The position numbers and the translations under genes were made by a program. Below are positions 12,560-23,406 of a DNA stretch of 64,000 nucleotides, piece after piece (position 1 is the first letter of the stretch; every line of letters starts with the position of its first letter). Source of the stretch: Cylicocyclus nassatus (lineage: Eukaryota > Nematoda > Chromadorea > Rhabditida > Strongylidae); contig CATQJL010000316.1 in NCBI GenBank assembly GCA_958299035.1, positions 3,498,674 through 3,562,673 of the forward strand, written 5' to 3'. The notes beneath the pieces are model-generated. The model was given only the letters and a program-made list of their open reading frames with translations. It did no database searches and was not told where the DNA came from.

Positions 12560-12908
12560 TAATAAATCAAAACGAAAATGTTTTGGCACCTAGCACCCAA
12601 AAATAATACAATCATATTGGGAAACAAATCTTTTAGAAAGTACGTCACATCTTTATGATTGATCCTTTTCGAATAACGCGTGATTCACTCGCTCATAATC
12701 CTACTGTTTGCGTAGCGATGCCATCAGTCGAGACTCATTTCCTTCTTTTACAGATAACATTATCGATTCTGCGCTACAGTTAGAAAGCAATTCCATTTCT
12801 GTTGCTATGCATTTCGTTGAAATAGTTAGGCAGAGGGAGGATGCACAAGTTAGAAAATAGGGATCTGGGTCAATTTTCCTGACGGGATTTTTTTTAATAC
12901 GGTAACCA

Positions 12909-13391
12909 TCTTATATATAAAGCTGAATGTCTGTCTGTATGTATGTATGTCTGTCTGTATGTCTGTACGTATGTGCGGAATAGAAATTTTTATTTCTGAA
13001 CCGATCGGGACCAAACTTTGCACACATATACTTCGGGGCAGGGAGCGTGTCATAGGCTACTTTTCGTTATCGATCGATATCGATTTTATTGATTTTTTGC
13101 AAAATTCGAGCTAGAGGGCTGGGATTTGGCAGAGGGGGGTAATCGAGCATGCTGATCACCCCGAAGGGGGTGATCAGCATGCTCGATTACCCCCCTGTGC
13201 AAAATCCTAGCCCCCTAGCTCAAATTTTGCAAAAAATCGGTAAAATCGACATCGATCGATAACGAAAAGTGGACTGTGACAAGCTCCGTGCCCCGAAGTG
13301 TATGTGTGCAAAGTTCGGTCCCAATTCTATTCGGAACATACGTACACGGGTCTAGCTGGCAGGCCCGGCGGAGCCGGGCAAGCCAGCTAGT
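12909..13391 (+). mobile_element. nonautonomous Helitron-like element 1
   Basis: It begins TCTTATATATAAAGCTGAAT and ends CTAG preceded by a strong hairpin (arms around 13363-13379, itself nested in CTAGCTGGC...GCCAGCTAG, 13353-13391). The bases flanking the element are A on the left and T on the right, as for Helitron insertion between A and T with no target duplication. A TCTG/TATG microsatellite follows the 5' end. Between about 13068 and 13265 the interior is a large palindrome centred on GATCACCCCGAAGGGGGTGATC. No Rep/helicase gene. Confidence 0.7.
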
Positions 13392-15334
13392 AGACTATAG
13401 AAAATGATTGGCTTACGTTTTTCAAGCTTCCTTCCGCTGTGCTTTCAGAATTGTCTATTGCAAATGAGATGTCCAGCCACAGTTTGGATATTGTACATGG
13501 GCATTCCCGCGATTTGTAATTTTCAGAGGATGTCGCGCCCGGAAGGAAAAGGCCTGAAATCATTGGAGACGTGCGAAGAGCCTCGGTTCAGAACAGAAAA
13601 CCTCTACTTACCTATAGAGAATACAACTAAATATAATAGCATCCGAGAACAGGTACTTCAGTAATTCCACCTGCAACATATTAAGTGACACATGCAGTGT
13701 TTCCAAATAATGTGCAAAGATGAGCGAAGTGAGTCATAGACTCGGTACGGACAGATTTTATAGATATGCACTGTATCAATTCATGCCAATTGGCTTACTG
13801 ACAAATGCTGCTAAGGAGATTAATGTTAATATAAAAACGCTGAAGTGCTCATCTTCTATAGTCTACAGTAAAAATCGTCAATCATACACAACATTCTCTA
13901 TGTAAATGTAGCGGAAGAGTGATTACATGCCCGTAGTCATAAGCCCACCATTACTTTTATCAAAAGAGGTTTTTTCTCAATCATAACGTTGTCTGATAAG
14001 CCAGCACTGAAAAGTTCTGTCTACACCAATGGACTATAATTTCACTTGCAGAAAACAACAACATCTATTGCCAACTGTAATGGAAGTTATCAAAGCATCT
14101 TTGCCACTAATTATAACACAAAAGGTTTTTCAATTTCGCCGAAAAATTTTATCTAAGAAGTCATTCATATGGACCGCTTTCAGCATACCTAGATAAGGCC
14201 GCGTTCGCAAAAAAAATCCTGTCACCCTAAACACACGCGTACAAAGCGCATCCTTTCCGAATCCTTGAGCTAGCCATTCCGCCGCTTCACTGTGTTTCAG
14301 AAAGCGATTTTTATGCCGCACGATTCCCTTAGACGATAAGGTGTCGTTTGATCCCTAAATCTTTTGGCGTTTTTGGGCGGCCCGATTCTGGAAGGAAATC
14401 TCCACACCTTGTACGCGTATAGTGAGGATAGGTTTATACATTGCTAGATACATACAATCACTCCTCCATGGTGCATTGAAACAATCATCGCATTGTTAAA
14501 GGAACAGTCAAGTGAGGATGGGTATATATCGCAACAGGTATTTCTAAAGGATTAGCCTATACAGCGAACACAATCAAACCGGACAACCTGTGGGTATAAA
14601 ATTAAAAATTCTTATCAGATCATTGTATATACTTGTAGCTGACGCTGACCATTTTTCGAACAGATGTTGAGTGTTTGTGCGTCTGTATGATATGCGAGTG
14701 ACTTTGATGAGATCACAATAACTGTTGTGCAATTAAAAGTGCAAAATGTAGTCTTCTGATCGACATTTATGCACATTCTAGGCCAAGACATTACCAGCCC
14801 TGTCAAAATTGATAATGTACAAGACCCATTCTGCGAATAAAGACATGCAGAAGTACATTTCTGTGGCTAGTGCGCGGTTTTGAAATCGCTGCTAGGACCC
14901 ACGAAAGCATCAAAAACTCAGGAGAGAGCACGCTCCAAATATTGCGATAAGTTCACTCATGTATTGTATTCTCATGTCAGTGAAATTTTAGACTCAAGTG
15001 GGTGGTATGCCCGGTTCCGCCGGCGCTGTAAATGTCAAGGTAGCGTTTCCATACTTCTATAAAACACTTGTCCCTGCTTTTGTCCCTGCTCTACTTCAAC
15101 CAGACCCTGCACCAGTACCGTAGATTTCCATTCTAGGGGGAACGGGGGGGGGGGCGACAAAAAATTTTCTGTTGGAGGTGCGTGGTGTGAGCCACGCAAT
15201 CCGAAAAAATTTTTGGTATGCTTCCCAAAGCCCCCAAATTCCAGAAAAAGTGAGCGTGGCGTCAGCCACGCCCCCAAGAAAATTTTTTTGTAAGGCTAAA
15301 TTAGATTTCCAAAAAATTTTAAAGATTATTTTGA
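13392..15334. other. no gene recognised
   Basis: Short frames only. 15130-15300 contains a G run and an AAAAAATTTT-rich repeat also seen near 57590-57720. Confidence 0.4.
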
Positions 15335-16403
15335 TCTTATATATAAAGCTGAATGTCTGTTTGTATGTCTGTCTGTATGTATGTCTGTATGTATGTATGT
15401 ACGTATGTTCCGAATAGAAAATTCCATTTCTGAACCGATCCGGACCAAACTTGGCACACATACACTACGGGCCCCGGCGGGTGTCATAGGCTACTTTTCG
15501 TCATCGATCGATATCGATTTTATCGATTTTTATCGATTTTTTTGCTGAGTTCACCTACGGGGCTGGGAGTTGGCACAGGGGGGTAATCGAGCATGGGGAT
15601 TCCGAATACAATATTGGTTTTCAGGATTATCGATTACTTTTATCGATTTTATCGATTTTTTTGCAAAGTTTGAGCTACGGGGCTGGGAGTTGGCACAGGG
15701 GGGTAATCGAGCATGGGGATTCCGAATACAATATTGGTTTTCAGGATTATCGATTACTTTTATCGATTTTATCGATTTTTTTGCAAAGTTTGAGCTACGG
15801 GGCTGGGAGTTCGCACAGGGGGGTAATCGAGCATGGGGATTCCGAATACAATATTGGTTTTCGGGATTATCGATTACTTTTATCGATTTTATCGATTTTT
15901 TTGCAAAGTTTGAGCTAGGGGGCTGGGAGTTGGCACAGGGGGGTAATCGAGCATGCTGATCATTCCCAAGGGGGGTGATCTGCATGCTCGATTACCCCCT
16001 GTGCAAACTCCCAGCCCCGCAGGTCAAACTTTACAAAAAAAATCGATAAAATCGATAAAAGTAATGGACGATCCTGAAAACTAATATTGTGTTCGTAATC
16101 AGCATGCTCGATTACCCCCCTGTGCAAAATCCCAGCCTCGCATGTCAAAATTTACAAAAAATCAATAAAATCAATAAAAGTAATCGATAATTCTGAAAAC
16201 TAATATTGTATTCGGAATCCCCATGCTCACTTCCCCCTGTGCCAACTCCTAGCCCTGTAGGTGAACTCAGCAAAAAAATCGATAAAAATAGATAAAATCG
16301 ATATCGATCGATAACGAAAAGTGGACTGTGACACCCGCCGGGGCCCGAAGTGTATGTGTGCCAAGTTTGGTCCGGATACGGCGGAGCCGGGTAAGCCAGC
16401 TAG
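15335..16403 (+). mobile_element. nonautonomous Helitron-like element 2 with internal repeats
   Basis: It has the same 5' end as element 1 (TCTTATATATAAAGCTGAAT) and a 3' end with a GGCGGAGCC hairpin then GCCAGCTAG. The flanking bases are A and T, fitting a Helitron. The 5' microsatellite, the CCGATC..GGACCAAACTT segment and the CTACTTTTCG segment are shared with elements 1, 3 and 4. The interior has 120-bp direct repeats (15551-15944) followed by inverted, degenerate copies of the same unit to about 16300. Open reading frames across the repeats (period 40 codons) are not genes. Confidence 0.72.
15551..15944. repeat. 120-bp tandem repeat, about 3.3 copies
   Basis: Units begin at about 15551, 15671, 15791 and 15911 with CTACGGGGCTGGGAGTTGGC or a near variant, separated by exactly 120 bp and nearly identical. 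Each contains ATCGATTTTATCGATTTTTT. They lie in Helitron-like element 2; the inverted copies downstream make the whole block palindromic around 15960. Confidence 0.9.
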
Positions 16404-19163
16404 TTATTTATAAGTATGAACAAGTTATTTACACAGTCTTATATGTTTTCCTACATTCAAAGGAATTTTTTAATGCAGAGTATTTTGCCTTAAAAAGCAT
16501 TAAGCTTTTATCAGCGAAACGAAAATTTGCGCATATGGTTCCCTTCCCGAAAGAAAAATGAGAATTTTGCAATGACGCTTTCAAATGCGAGTTTTCCACT
16601 ATTTTCGTGGACCATCTGTAGAACAGAAAATTTTCTACCGTTGTGTACTTCCCTCCGAAAAGCGCAGATCTCGCTCCAAGAACCGTACTCAACCTTATTT
16701 GCGATGCAAAATCAAACTTCCCCATACCGTCCCCTATCTAAAAAAATGTGATTTTGCCTTGCCTAAACAAGGATTCTTTGCTACGTGCTCCGCTTTGTAA
16801 ACTTCATTCGGACAGGACGAGTATTCCATAGTATTGGTTTCATCCTCTAGATGCTCTCATAAGACATTCGATTTCACCAAACTTTATGAAAACTATGTGC
16901 TGCGCTAAGAAGCGCAGAGCTTTTCCTACTTTCAAAATTAGAGCCCATACAATTTCCTTTCGAACAAGCAAAGCAAAAGGATTTTTTGGGCATCTCTAAC
17001 TACATAGCTTCCCAGTTTTTCAAGATGATCTTTTCTAAAAGCCCACTTTTGTGCGAATTCGTGTGTTAAACGAACGCATCAAAAACTGAGAAATCCTTGG
17101 AATTTAAGTGTTTAAAATCTCATTATTATTAGATGCAATTTTACAAAGCGATAAGCTTTCTGCTACGAAATGTCGAATTTGGAGTTTAGAGTACAGCCGT
17201 AAGCGCGTTCAAATTCACTCCTTGTATGATTCATCTCCGAAGGTTCCATAAAGCGGGAAGAAAAAAAAATACCTATCAGAAAGAGGAGGCTATATCGAAT
17301 AGTACCCGAGCTGCTTGTCATCGGTTATACCTCACGCGATTTTCTCAAAGCGCCCTTGCCCAGTTTGGCGATTTCAACGTCTAGAAAGCGTCATGTACAG
17401 GCATAACTAGCTTGATTTCAAAGTTTAAGAAATCAAACTTCCCTTGACAAGGCAATATCTTTCTTGCTCCCCGTCCCCTTCTTTACACAGAGTTTGAGGC
17501 AAGTTCATGATTTTGACTTCCTGGGAATTCCATCACAATTTCACGGGATAACCTTACTGTGCGAGATGAATGTTCAATTCGCTATCAGCGTGCTACACTA
17601 TACTTTAGACAAAGATTCAGCGAAGTACACATATTTACTTCTTGGGTCAAGTGATATGGAATAACTTCAAAACGAGTAGCCGCAGCTAGCGGCTTCTAGC
17701 GACGCGGTATGAAGACACCTAAGTGCACCTTACAGACTTCAACTAAGTCCGTTTAGACCACCTGAACTGACGGAACTTTACTACGGGTCTTGGTCAAATA
17801 CTGAATGTGCTCTGTGCTGTTCAACAGAGTTGTATGAAATGCTAGTTTGGCAAACAGTAATTGTCGCAATGACGAGAATCCATCTTGAGCGAATTCTTTA
17901 TCTTTGAGAAACACAAATCATTAGAAATGCAGAAAATTCATTGAATGGGGCTCTCTGATAATATCGGAAATGTTAAAGCCGATAAAATTGCCGATCGCAG
18001 CAAAAATTTTGGTTTGAAAATTATGAAGACGGTGTATAAGGCTGCTCAGTCTTGGTGGTAACTTATGATTCAAATTGGTTAGACAAATGTATGAGTCTCG
18101 TTCCCCTTAATTAAATTCAAAAATGTAATTTTGAAGCCAATGGCACAGATTTTCCTCATCATAAGAGTAAGCAAAAATCACATTCCTTCTACGCTTTGTT
18201 TGTCAAAATATGTATTTTTCCACCCAGAAAAGCTCAAAGATTATTTGCTTTCCGAGATCAAATTTTTGGGATCATGATAAATACTTTTGCAAACTATTCC
18301 TCAGCAACGTAACGCTGGCCAATAAAAACACTTTCCTTTGTCTTCACAAACCAAATATGATCAGAGACGTGCTAATGTGAGCTCGAGTGGTAATCACACA
18401 TTATACGGTTTCTTCGCTGCGCATCAGTAATTCCTACGGAATTTTTTTCTCTCCTAACATGATGGCTCATAGAAATGCATTGAAGCTCCGACCACGAGCG
18501 AACTATCATTTGCCAATTATAACTATTGCTTCACCAAAGAGCAGACCAGCAATAATAGCCACATTCAATTTTCAATCATACCTTCGCTAATTTGGAGCTT
18601 GGAGAGAAATACTAGAGAAGAAGAAACATCGTAACGAACCTGTTTGACACAAAAGTAATCAGAGATACAACGAAAGCTCAGGATTCACAAAAACGATATT
18701 TGGACATTTTTGATCGAATATTTGCAAATTTATGGAAGCCTTCTTTATACCAAACATGTTTGAAAATCTATTCTGAATATACGGAAATCTTAGACGCTCT
18801 TCTCACAAATTCGCACAGAACGCAAGTTTTCAGGAGACTGAGCTGTAGAATGGTGCTCCCTGGATGCCTACATATTTGGAATCACCTGTGAGAGGACAAG
18901 AACACTCACATTTCAAAAATCTGAGTATACTCATATGTTGTCAATGCGTACTAACTGAATGCGAAATCACGAAGATTTCGATACGGTGAGATTTTACAGA
19001 GAGATTCGGACAGAGTAAAATGCAAGCAGTCACTCTTATGACAGTTCGCAAAAACGACGTAGAAAGGTTATAGGTGCGCCGAAATTTCGGCTCTGTTGAT
19101 GGGGACAAACTAAGCGTATAGCCATGCACGAATTTTGCTCTGCCCTTTCATTCTGGCACTTGC
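16404..19163. other. no gene recognised
   Basis: AT-rich with short frames. 18941-19129 (minus) may hold a further piece of the vWFA-like exon at 19164, but no splice-supported exon was found. Confidence 0.35.
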
Positions 19164-19341
19164 CTCGACGTCTCCAAAACTTTGTCGCTCCGGATTACAA
19201 GATTGTAAAGTTGCATCAATGAATAATTGGAGCATTGATCAAAAATCAGTGGGTTAGTAAACTGTTCGTAAAACAAACTGTGGCGTATGTTGATGTCGTT
19301 GTCCAAAATGTAAGCAACTCTTGTGGGATTTGGAAAGCTTG
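19164..19341 (-). CDS. possible vWFA-domain exon
   Basis: The exon follows a TTCTCAG acceptor and ends at GAG|GCAAGT, a textbook GC-type donor, with the frame open throughout. It encodes PTRVAYILDNDINIRHSL..FTNPLIFDQ..LYNLVIRSDKVLETSR. The TRVA..hydrophobic strand followed by a helix ending in a NL..A/S..VL pattern resembles the middle of a von Willebrand A domain. It sits on the same strand as gene B and about 0.7 kb beyond its end, so it could be a third family member. No neighbouring exon could be assigned with confidence. Confidence 0.35.
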
Positions 19342-20006
19342 CTGAGAAGCTGTTACTGTCATTCATTAGGTTTTACCAAATATTCAAAGCTATCAAAGTT
19401 GGCTTGGAAGACTTGTTTACGATGACTTTCCCCCTCTCTTTCATCAAAGTTGTGTGTTAACTTATCCTCAGAATTTTGCATGCCCAGTTAGACAATGCTA
19501 ATAGGCACAGACCACCCTTTCCACATCTCGGACTGTTTGCAACAGCCTTATATTTCTTTATATGCTGTTTGGCAAAATCGGACAAGTGTCCAAAAAAACT
19601 TGAGTAAGTAAAATAAGTTTGTTTTATTCTCGAGCAGTCTTCGAAATATTACATTCTTTCCGCATACTTGAACACTGAAACTGTTTTGGCGACACAGCCA
19701 AAGCCGATACCTTGACACTTCAGTACAAGAGTTGCAATTGGCTTTTTGCCATCAAAATACAAGTTCGTTTCCAAAACTAAGCAAACCATCCAAATTAGTC
19801 ACTGCGCCAAATATGGATGTAAGCACTCGGTGAAAAGTACAAAATTTTGAACAAATTCTACTCCATAAAAACAAATCTGACCTATACATGTATCCTAAAC
19901 ATTTTAGGATACATGTATATGCTCCTGTATAACTATAAGAACATAGACTTTTTCATAGACTTTTATAACTATGAATCACTTGAATGTAGAGAAACGCAAG
20001 CACAAT

Positions 20007-21759
20007 TTACTCCTCAATATTAGGGCAATAATTATCTGTATCGCAGGAATTCATCTGACATATGTACCTCCTGTATTCGTTTTCGCAGTGCACATTTTTC
20101 CAACCATACTGCAATGAACGTTTTTAGTATAGCGAAACGATTTCCAATCTACATCTTTCAACAAAAGAAAAATGGATGGCGCTAACCTCGTCGGATGCCG
20201 TATAGAGCAGAGCAGTGAGGACGCAGTACGCATCGTTACGCAGAGATGGATAGCCCCAGCTCCAAATCCGGAAATCTATTCCTCGCAGCTAAAAACCAGG
20301 CCCATCAACGTCATGCTGCAGAGTTTACGATAGAGAGAATGAGTACGGGAATTCGTGCTGGATCCGAGCCCACAGGCTGCTCCCAGAAGTAGTCACTGTG
20401 GTTAATGTCGTAAGAGAGACCAATATGATACTCGTATGGCCATTCCGTGGTGTTGTCATTTCCGTACATCCCTGAAAAGGGGTTTCGTTGCCGAAAGATG
20501 CAAATGATAACATGTCTGAAAATCTCTAAGTAATGACATTCGATAAAGTCATGCTTTGCTTTTTCGAAAACAGTGGCAAGATGACCGGATTCGTGGCTTA
20601 TTTGGAGGCACGCTTGCTTAGCCATCTTCCAGCTCAAGTCACCAGCACCTATATGAATGGCTTTGGTGCATATAGACTATTTTTGATGGAATTTTACCTA
20701 TTCTCAGGCATGATCCAAATCTTTTTGTGCCCGTAGTGTACTGCAGCCAATTTCTTCTACAAAAGCAGTTTGCTGGAATATATGATGGAGTCGCAAAAGT
20801 CTCAAACCGTTTCCGATTTTACCTGCGCAAAGATCGTGCTGAATACCGTAATAACAATCGTTATTGAAGGAATTATAAAATCCATCAGAAGCAATCTGCA
20901 GCTTCGTAATAATGCTATCATGAACCTTTCAGCAGTGCATACTATTACATACTTCGCGGATTAGGTCATAAGCACGGTAGTTGTTATGGAAGAATCCAAC
21001 AACGATGATTTCCTTCCCGCTGATCTTCATTCGATCTGCTAACGGCTCAGCATCGTCGAAGTTGGTCCACCTTGAATTGAGGGATACTGGCATGGTAAAA
21101 CAAGGTTCTGGATCCTTGACTGACCAGTCAATGCTGGCATAAATCATAATAACCTCTTTGACGTTCTTTCTGAATCCATCAGGTCGGCCATCACGAAACA
21201 TTTGCTCTGCTTTCTCAAGACCTCTAGTATGAGATACTATTGCTAAACCGTACTGTACTCTTTAGAAATGACTTCAAAAACACCAACTCTTTCAGATTGC
21301 TTATAGTCTCATTTTTTTGTCGAATTTTGGAAATCCTGTTACAGAATTGATGAAAAGAGTAAAACTCGGTCAAGTTGTGCATCTAGGTAATAGATATTTT
21401 GAAAACTTAGAAATGCAAAAGCGATGCTAGCCTTACTGCATCTGCTTTGATTCCGTATGTGACCACTCCTACTCGAGAATGATGACCTTCACCTTGCGTA
21501 ATGGTGACTTGAGCGAAAACTTTGCACAGATTTGTTGATGCCTACAATAGCGACAACTGATTTGCATATTCAACGCCTTGAATTCACAACTGGTGCAATT
21601 CTCTGAGGACTAAACAATGTACCTCATCTAGTTCTTCTGTTGACATGGACAAAGAATTATCGATAACGACCACTACGTCCAACCATAGCTTCGACGGTGT
21701 GCAAGCACACTCTTTTTCATGGTACCGCGGAATAGGAGTGGTGAAAGAAGGTCGCGGCC
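20007..21759 (-). CDS. vWFA + C-type lectin (CLEC) protein, gene B, 3'-complete
   Basis: Minus-strand exons: 21623-21759, 21437-21541, 21294-21382, 20953-21223, 20823-20895, 20698-20772, 20538-20648, 20329-20471, 20187-20288, 20007-20109 (TAA stop at 20007-20009). The first exon has the vWFA strand DVVVVIDNSLSMS with the DxSxS metal-binding motif. Lectin features follow: ANCFCRRNWLQY, LSWKMAKQAC, YHIGLSYD..YFWEQPVG, IWSWGYP..YC and the closing GWKNVHC..YICQ. Phases are continuous throughout. One junction is abnormal: exon 21294-21382 ends in CT followed by GAAAGA where gene A has CT|GTGAGT. The donor after 20538 (GTCATT) is also weak. The signal-peptide exon upstream of 21759 was not found. 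It is either a living gene with a rare donor or a recent pseudogene. Confidence 0.75.
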
Positions 21760-22737
21760 CTGCATACTAGTAAACACACAGTAAAGATTAAACCACGAGC
21801 GCTGTACGTTTGGCTATACTACTAATTTTAAAGCGTGTATGTTACTTTATGCTACAAAATCAGGAGAAATGCAGTATAATCTGTGTAACAAAGACTACAC
21901 TAGCTAGCGGTACATGGTGACGTGCGCAAGAGGAGAATTTGAGTCTAGAAAATCTTACGGCTGTTGGTAAAGCATTACGCGTCAGTGTTTAAACATTTAT
22001 TGAAGCTTCTATTAGTCGCGCTTTCATCAAGTTATCGTAGACTGACCCTGCTGACTCCATTCCAAAAGAATTGCTAGCACAGCATTGCAGTACCAAAAAA
22101 AATTCGAGGTCTATAGAATGAAAAACTCCTTCCTGTGATTAACACTATATGTTGATGCCTGTCAGAAGTGCTAGGTGAGTCGACTGTATGTCAGTTGAAA
22201 CAAGATTTACTATGTTCAGGGCCTATGTCAAAAAAATTTACACATGGGAAATCTGATACGGCGCAGCTCCTTTTTATCCGAATTCACATGAGTTGTCGGC
22301 CTTATCTGCAATCTTCTTTGAAAATATACTTTACTTGAAAAAGTGCATTCATTGCATATTTTTTACAAATCTCATACATGTGATTCGAGACGAACTTTGC
22401 CCTTGCTTCAGCTTCGTTATCGCAGAAAAAAGCTAGCCAAAACAAAAACAAAATTTTTAGCAAAACCAAGCTTTCACTAACAAACTTTGCGGAATTCCTC
22501 ACTAATTCTTGGATCAAGATTTTACGGAATTCCTCACCCTAAGTTATGAAAAAATGCTTTGCGTATCCAGCCTACATGACCTGGAAGAAAAAATAATGAA
22601 AGAAAATATTTGAATAAATGAATATTCAAATTTTTTTTGGAAGAAGTTTAACATATTTGATTGTATTTAGTTATGTGCCTTACAAAAATTAATTGGTACA
22701 TCTTTGATTATAAAAATTTTCCTTTTGGTTACTATTA
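21760..22737. other. upstream region of gene B, no exon recognised
   Basis: The start and signal-peptide exon of gene B should lie here or further right; none could be identified. Confidence 0.35.
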
Positions 22738-23406
22738 GGTTGATGCAAAAGTTCTTTCGCACCAAATTCAAAAATTCATAACTTCTGAATTTCCAACCGA
22801 TTGGAGTGCTCTTATTTTTACATGAAAGTGTAAGTCATGCTCTTTATAATAACATCTTAAGTGCTTACAAGTGATCATCTATTGCATGGACAGGAGCTGT
22901 AGAAAAAAATTAGTCAAAATTCGAATTTTCTGTGTGGGGTCATAAAAAATCGAAAACTTGCAACAAAAATCGGAGGAGTCGGTATTGTAGGTTCTTTCAC
23001 CAGCTCTTTCTAACTCTGCAAAGTTTGCGCCGATTAAGCGTCTCTATGAAAAGTTACGATTTTCGAGCAAGCAATAAGGGCGAGTTTGATTTATTTTGGA
23101 AGTTTTTCAGGAAAATCGTAACTTTTCATAGAGACGCTCAATCGGCGCAAACTTTGCAATGTAAGAAAGAGCTGGTGAAAGAACCTACAATACCGACTGT
23201 TCCGATTTTTGTTGCAAGTTTCCGATTTTTTATGATCCTACACATAAAATTCGAATTTTGACTAATTTTCTTCTACAGCTCCTATCTATGCAATAGATGA
23301 TCATTAGCAAGCACCTAAGATGCGGTTATAAATCATAAATTACTCTTTCACATAAAAATAAGAGCGCTCCAATCGGTTGAAAAATTCAGAAGTTGTGAAT
23401 TTTTGA

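Noticed and set aside
15551..15985. Regular direct repeats that might suggest a CRISPR-like array or a repeat protein
   Set aside because: Units are 120 bp, contiguous, without unique spacers, and part of a Helitron-like element in a eukaryotic genome; the 40-residue repeat frame is incidental.
20823..20895. Apparent frameshift in a gene B exon
   Set aside because: A recount of the T run (GGATTTTAT) restored the frame; the exon is intact.
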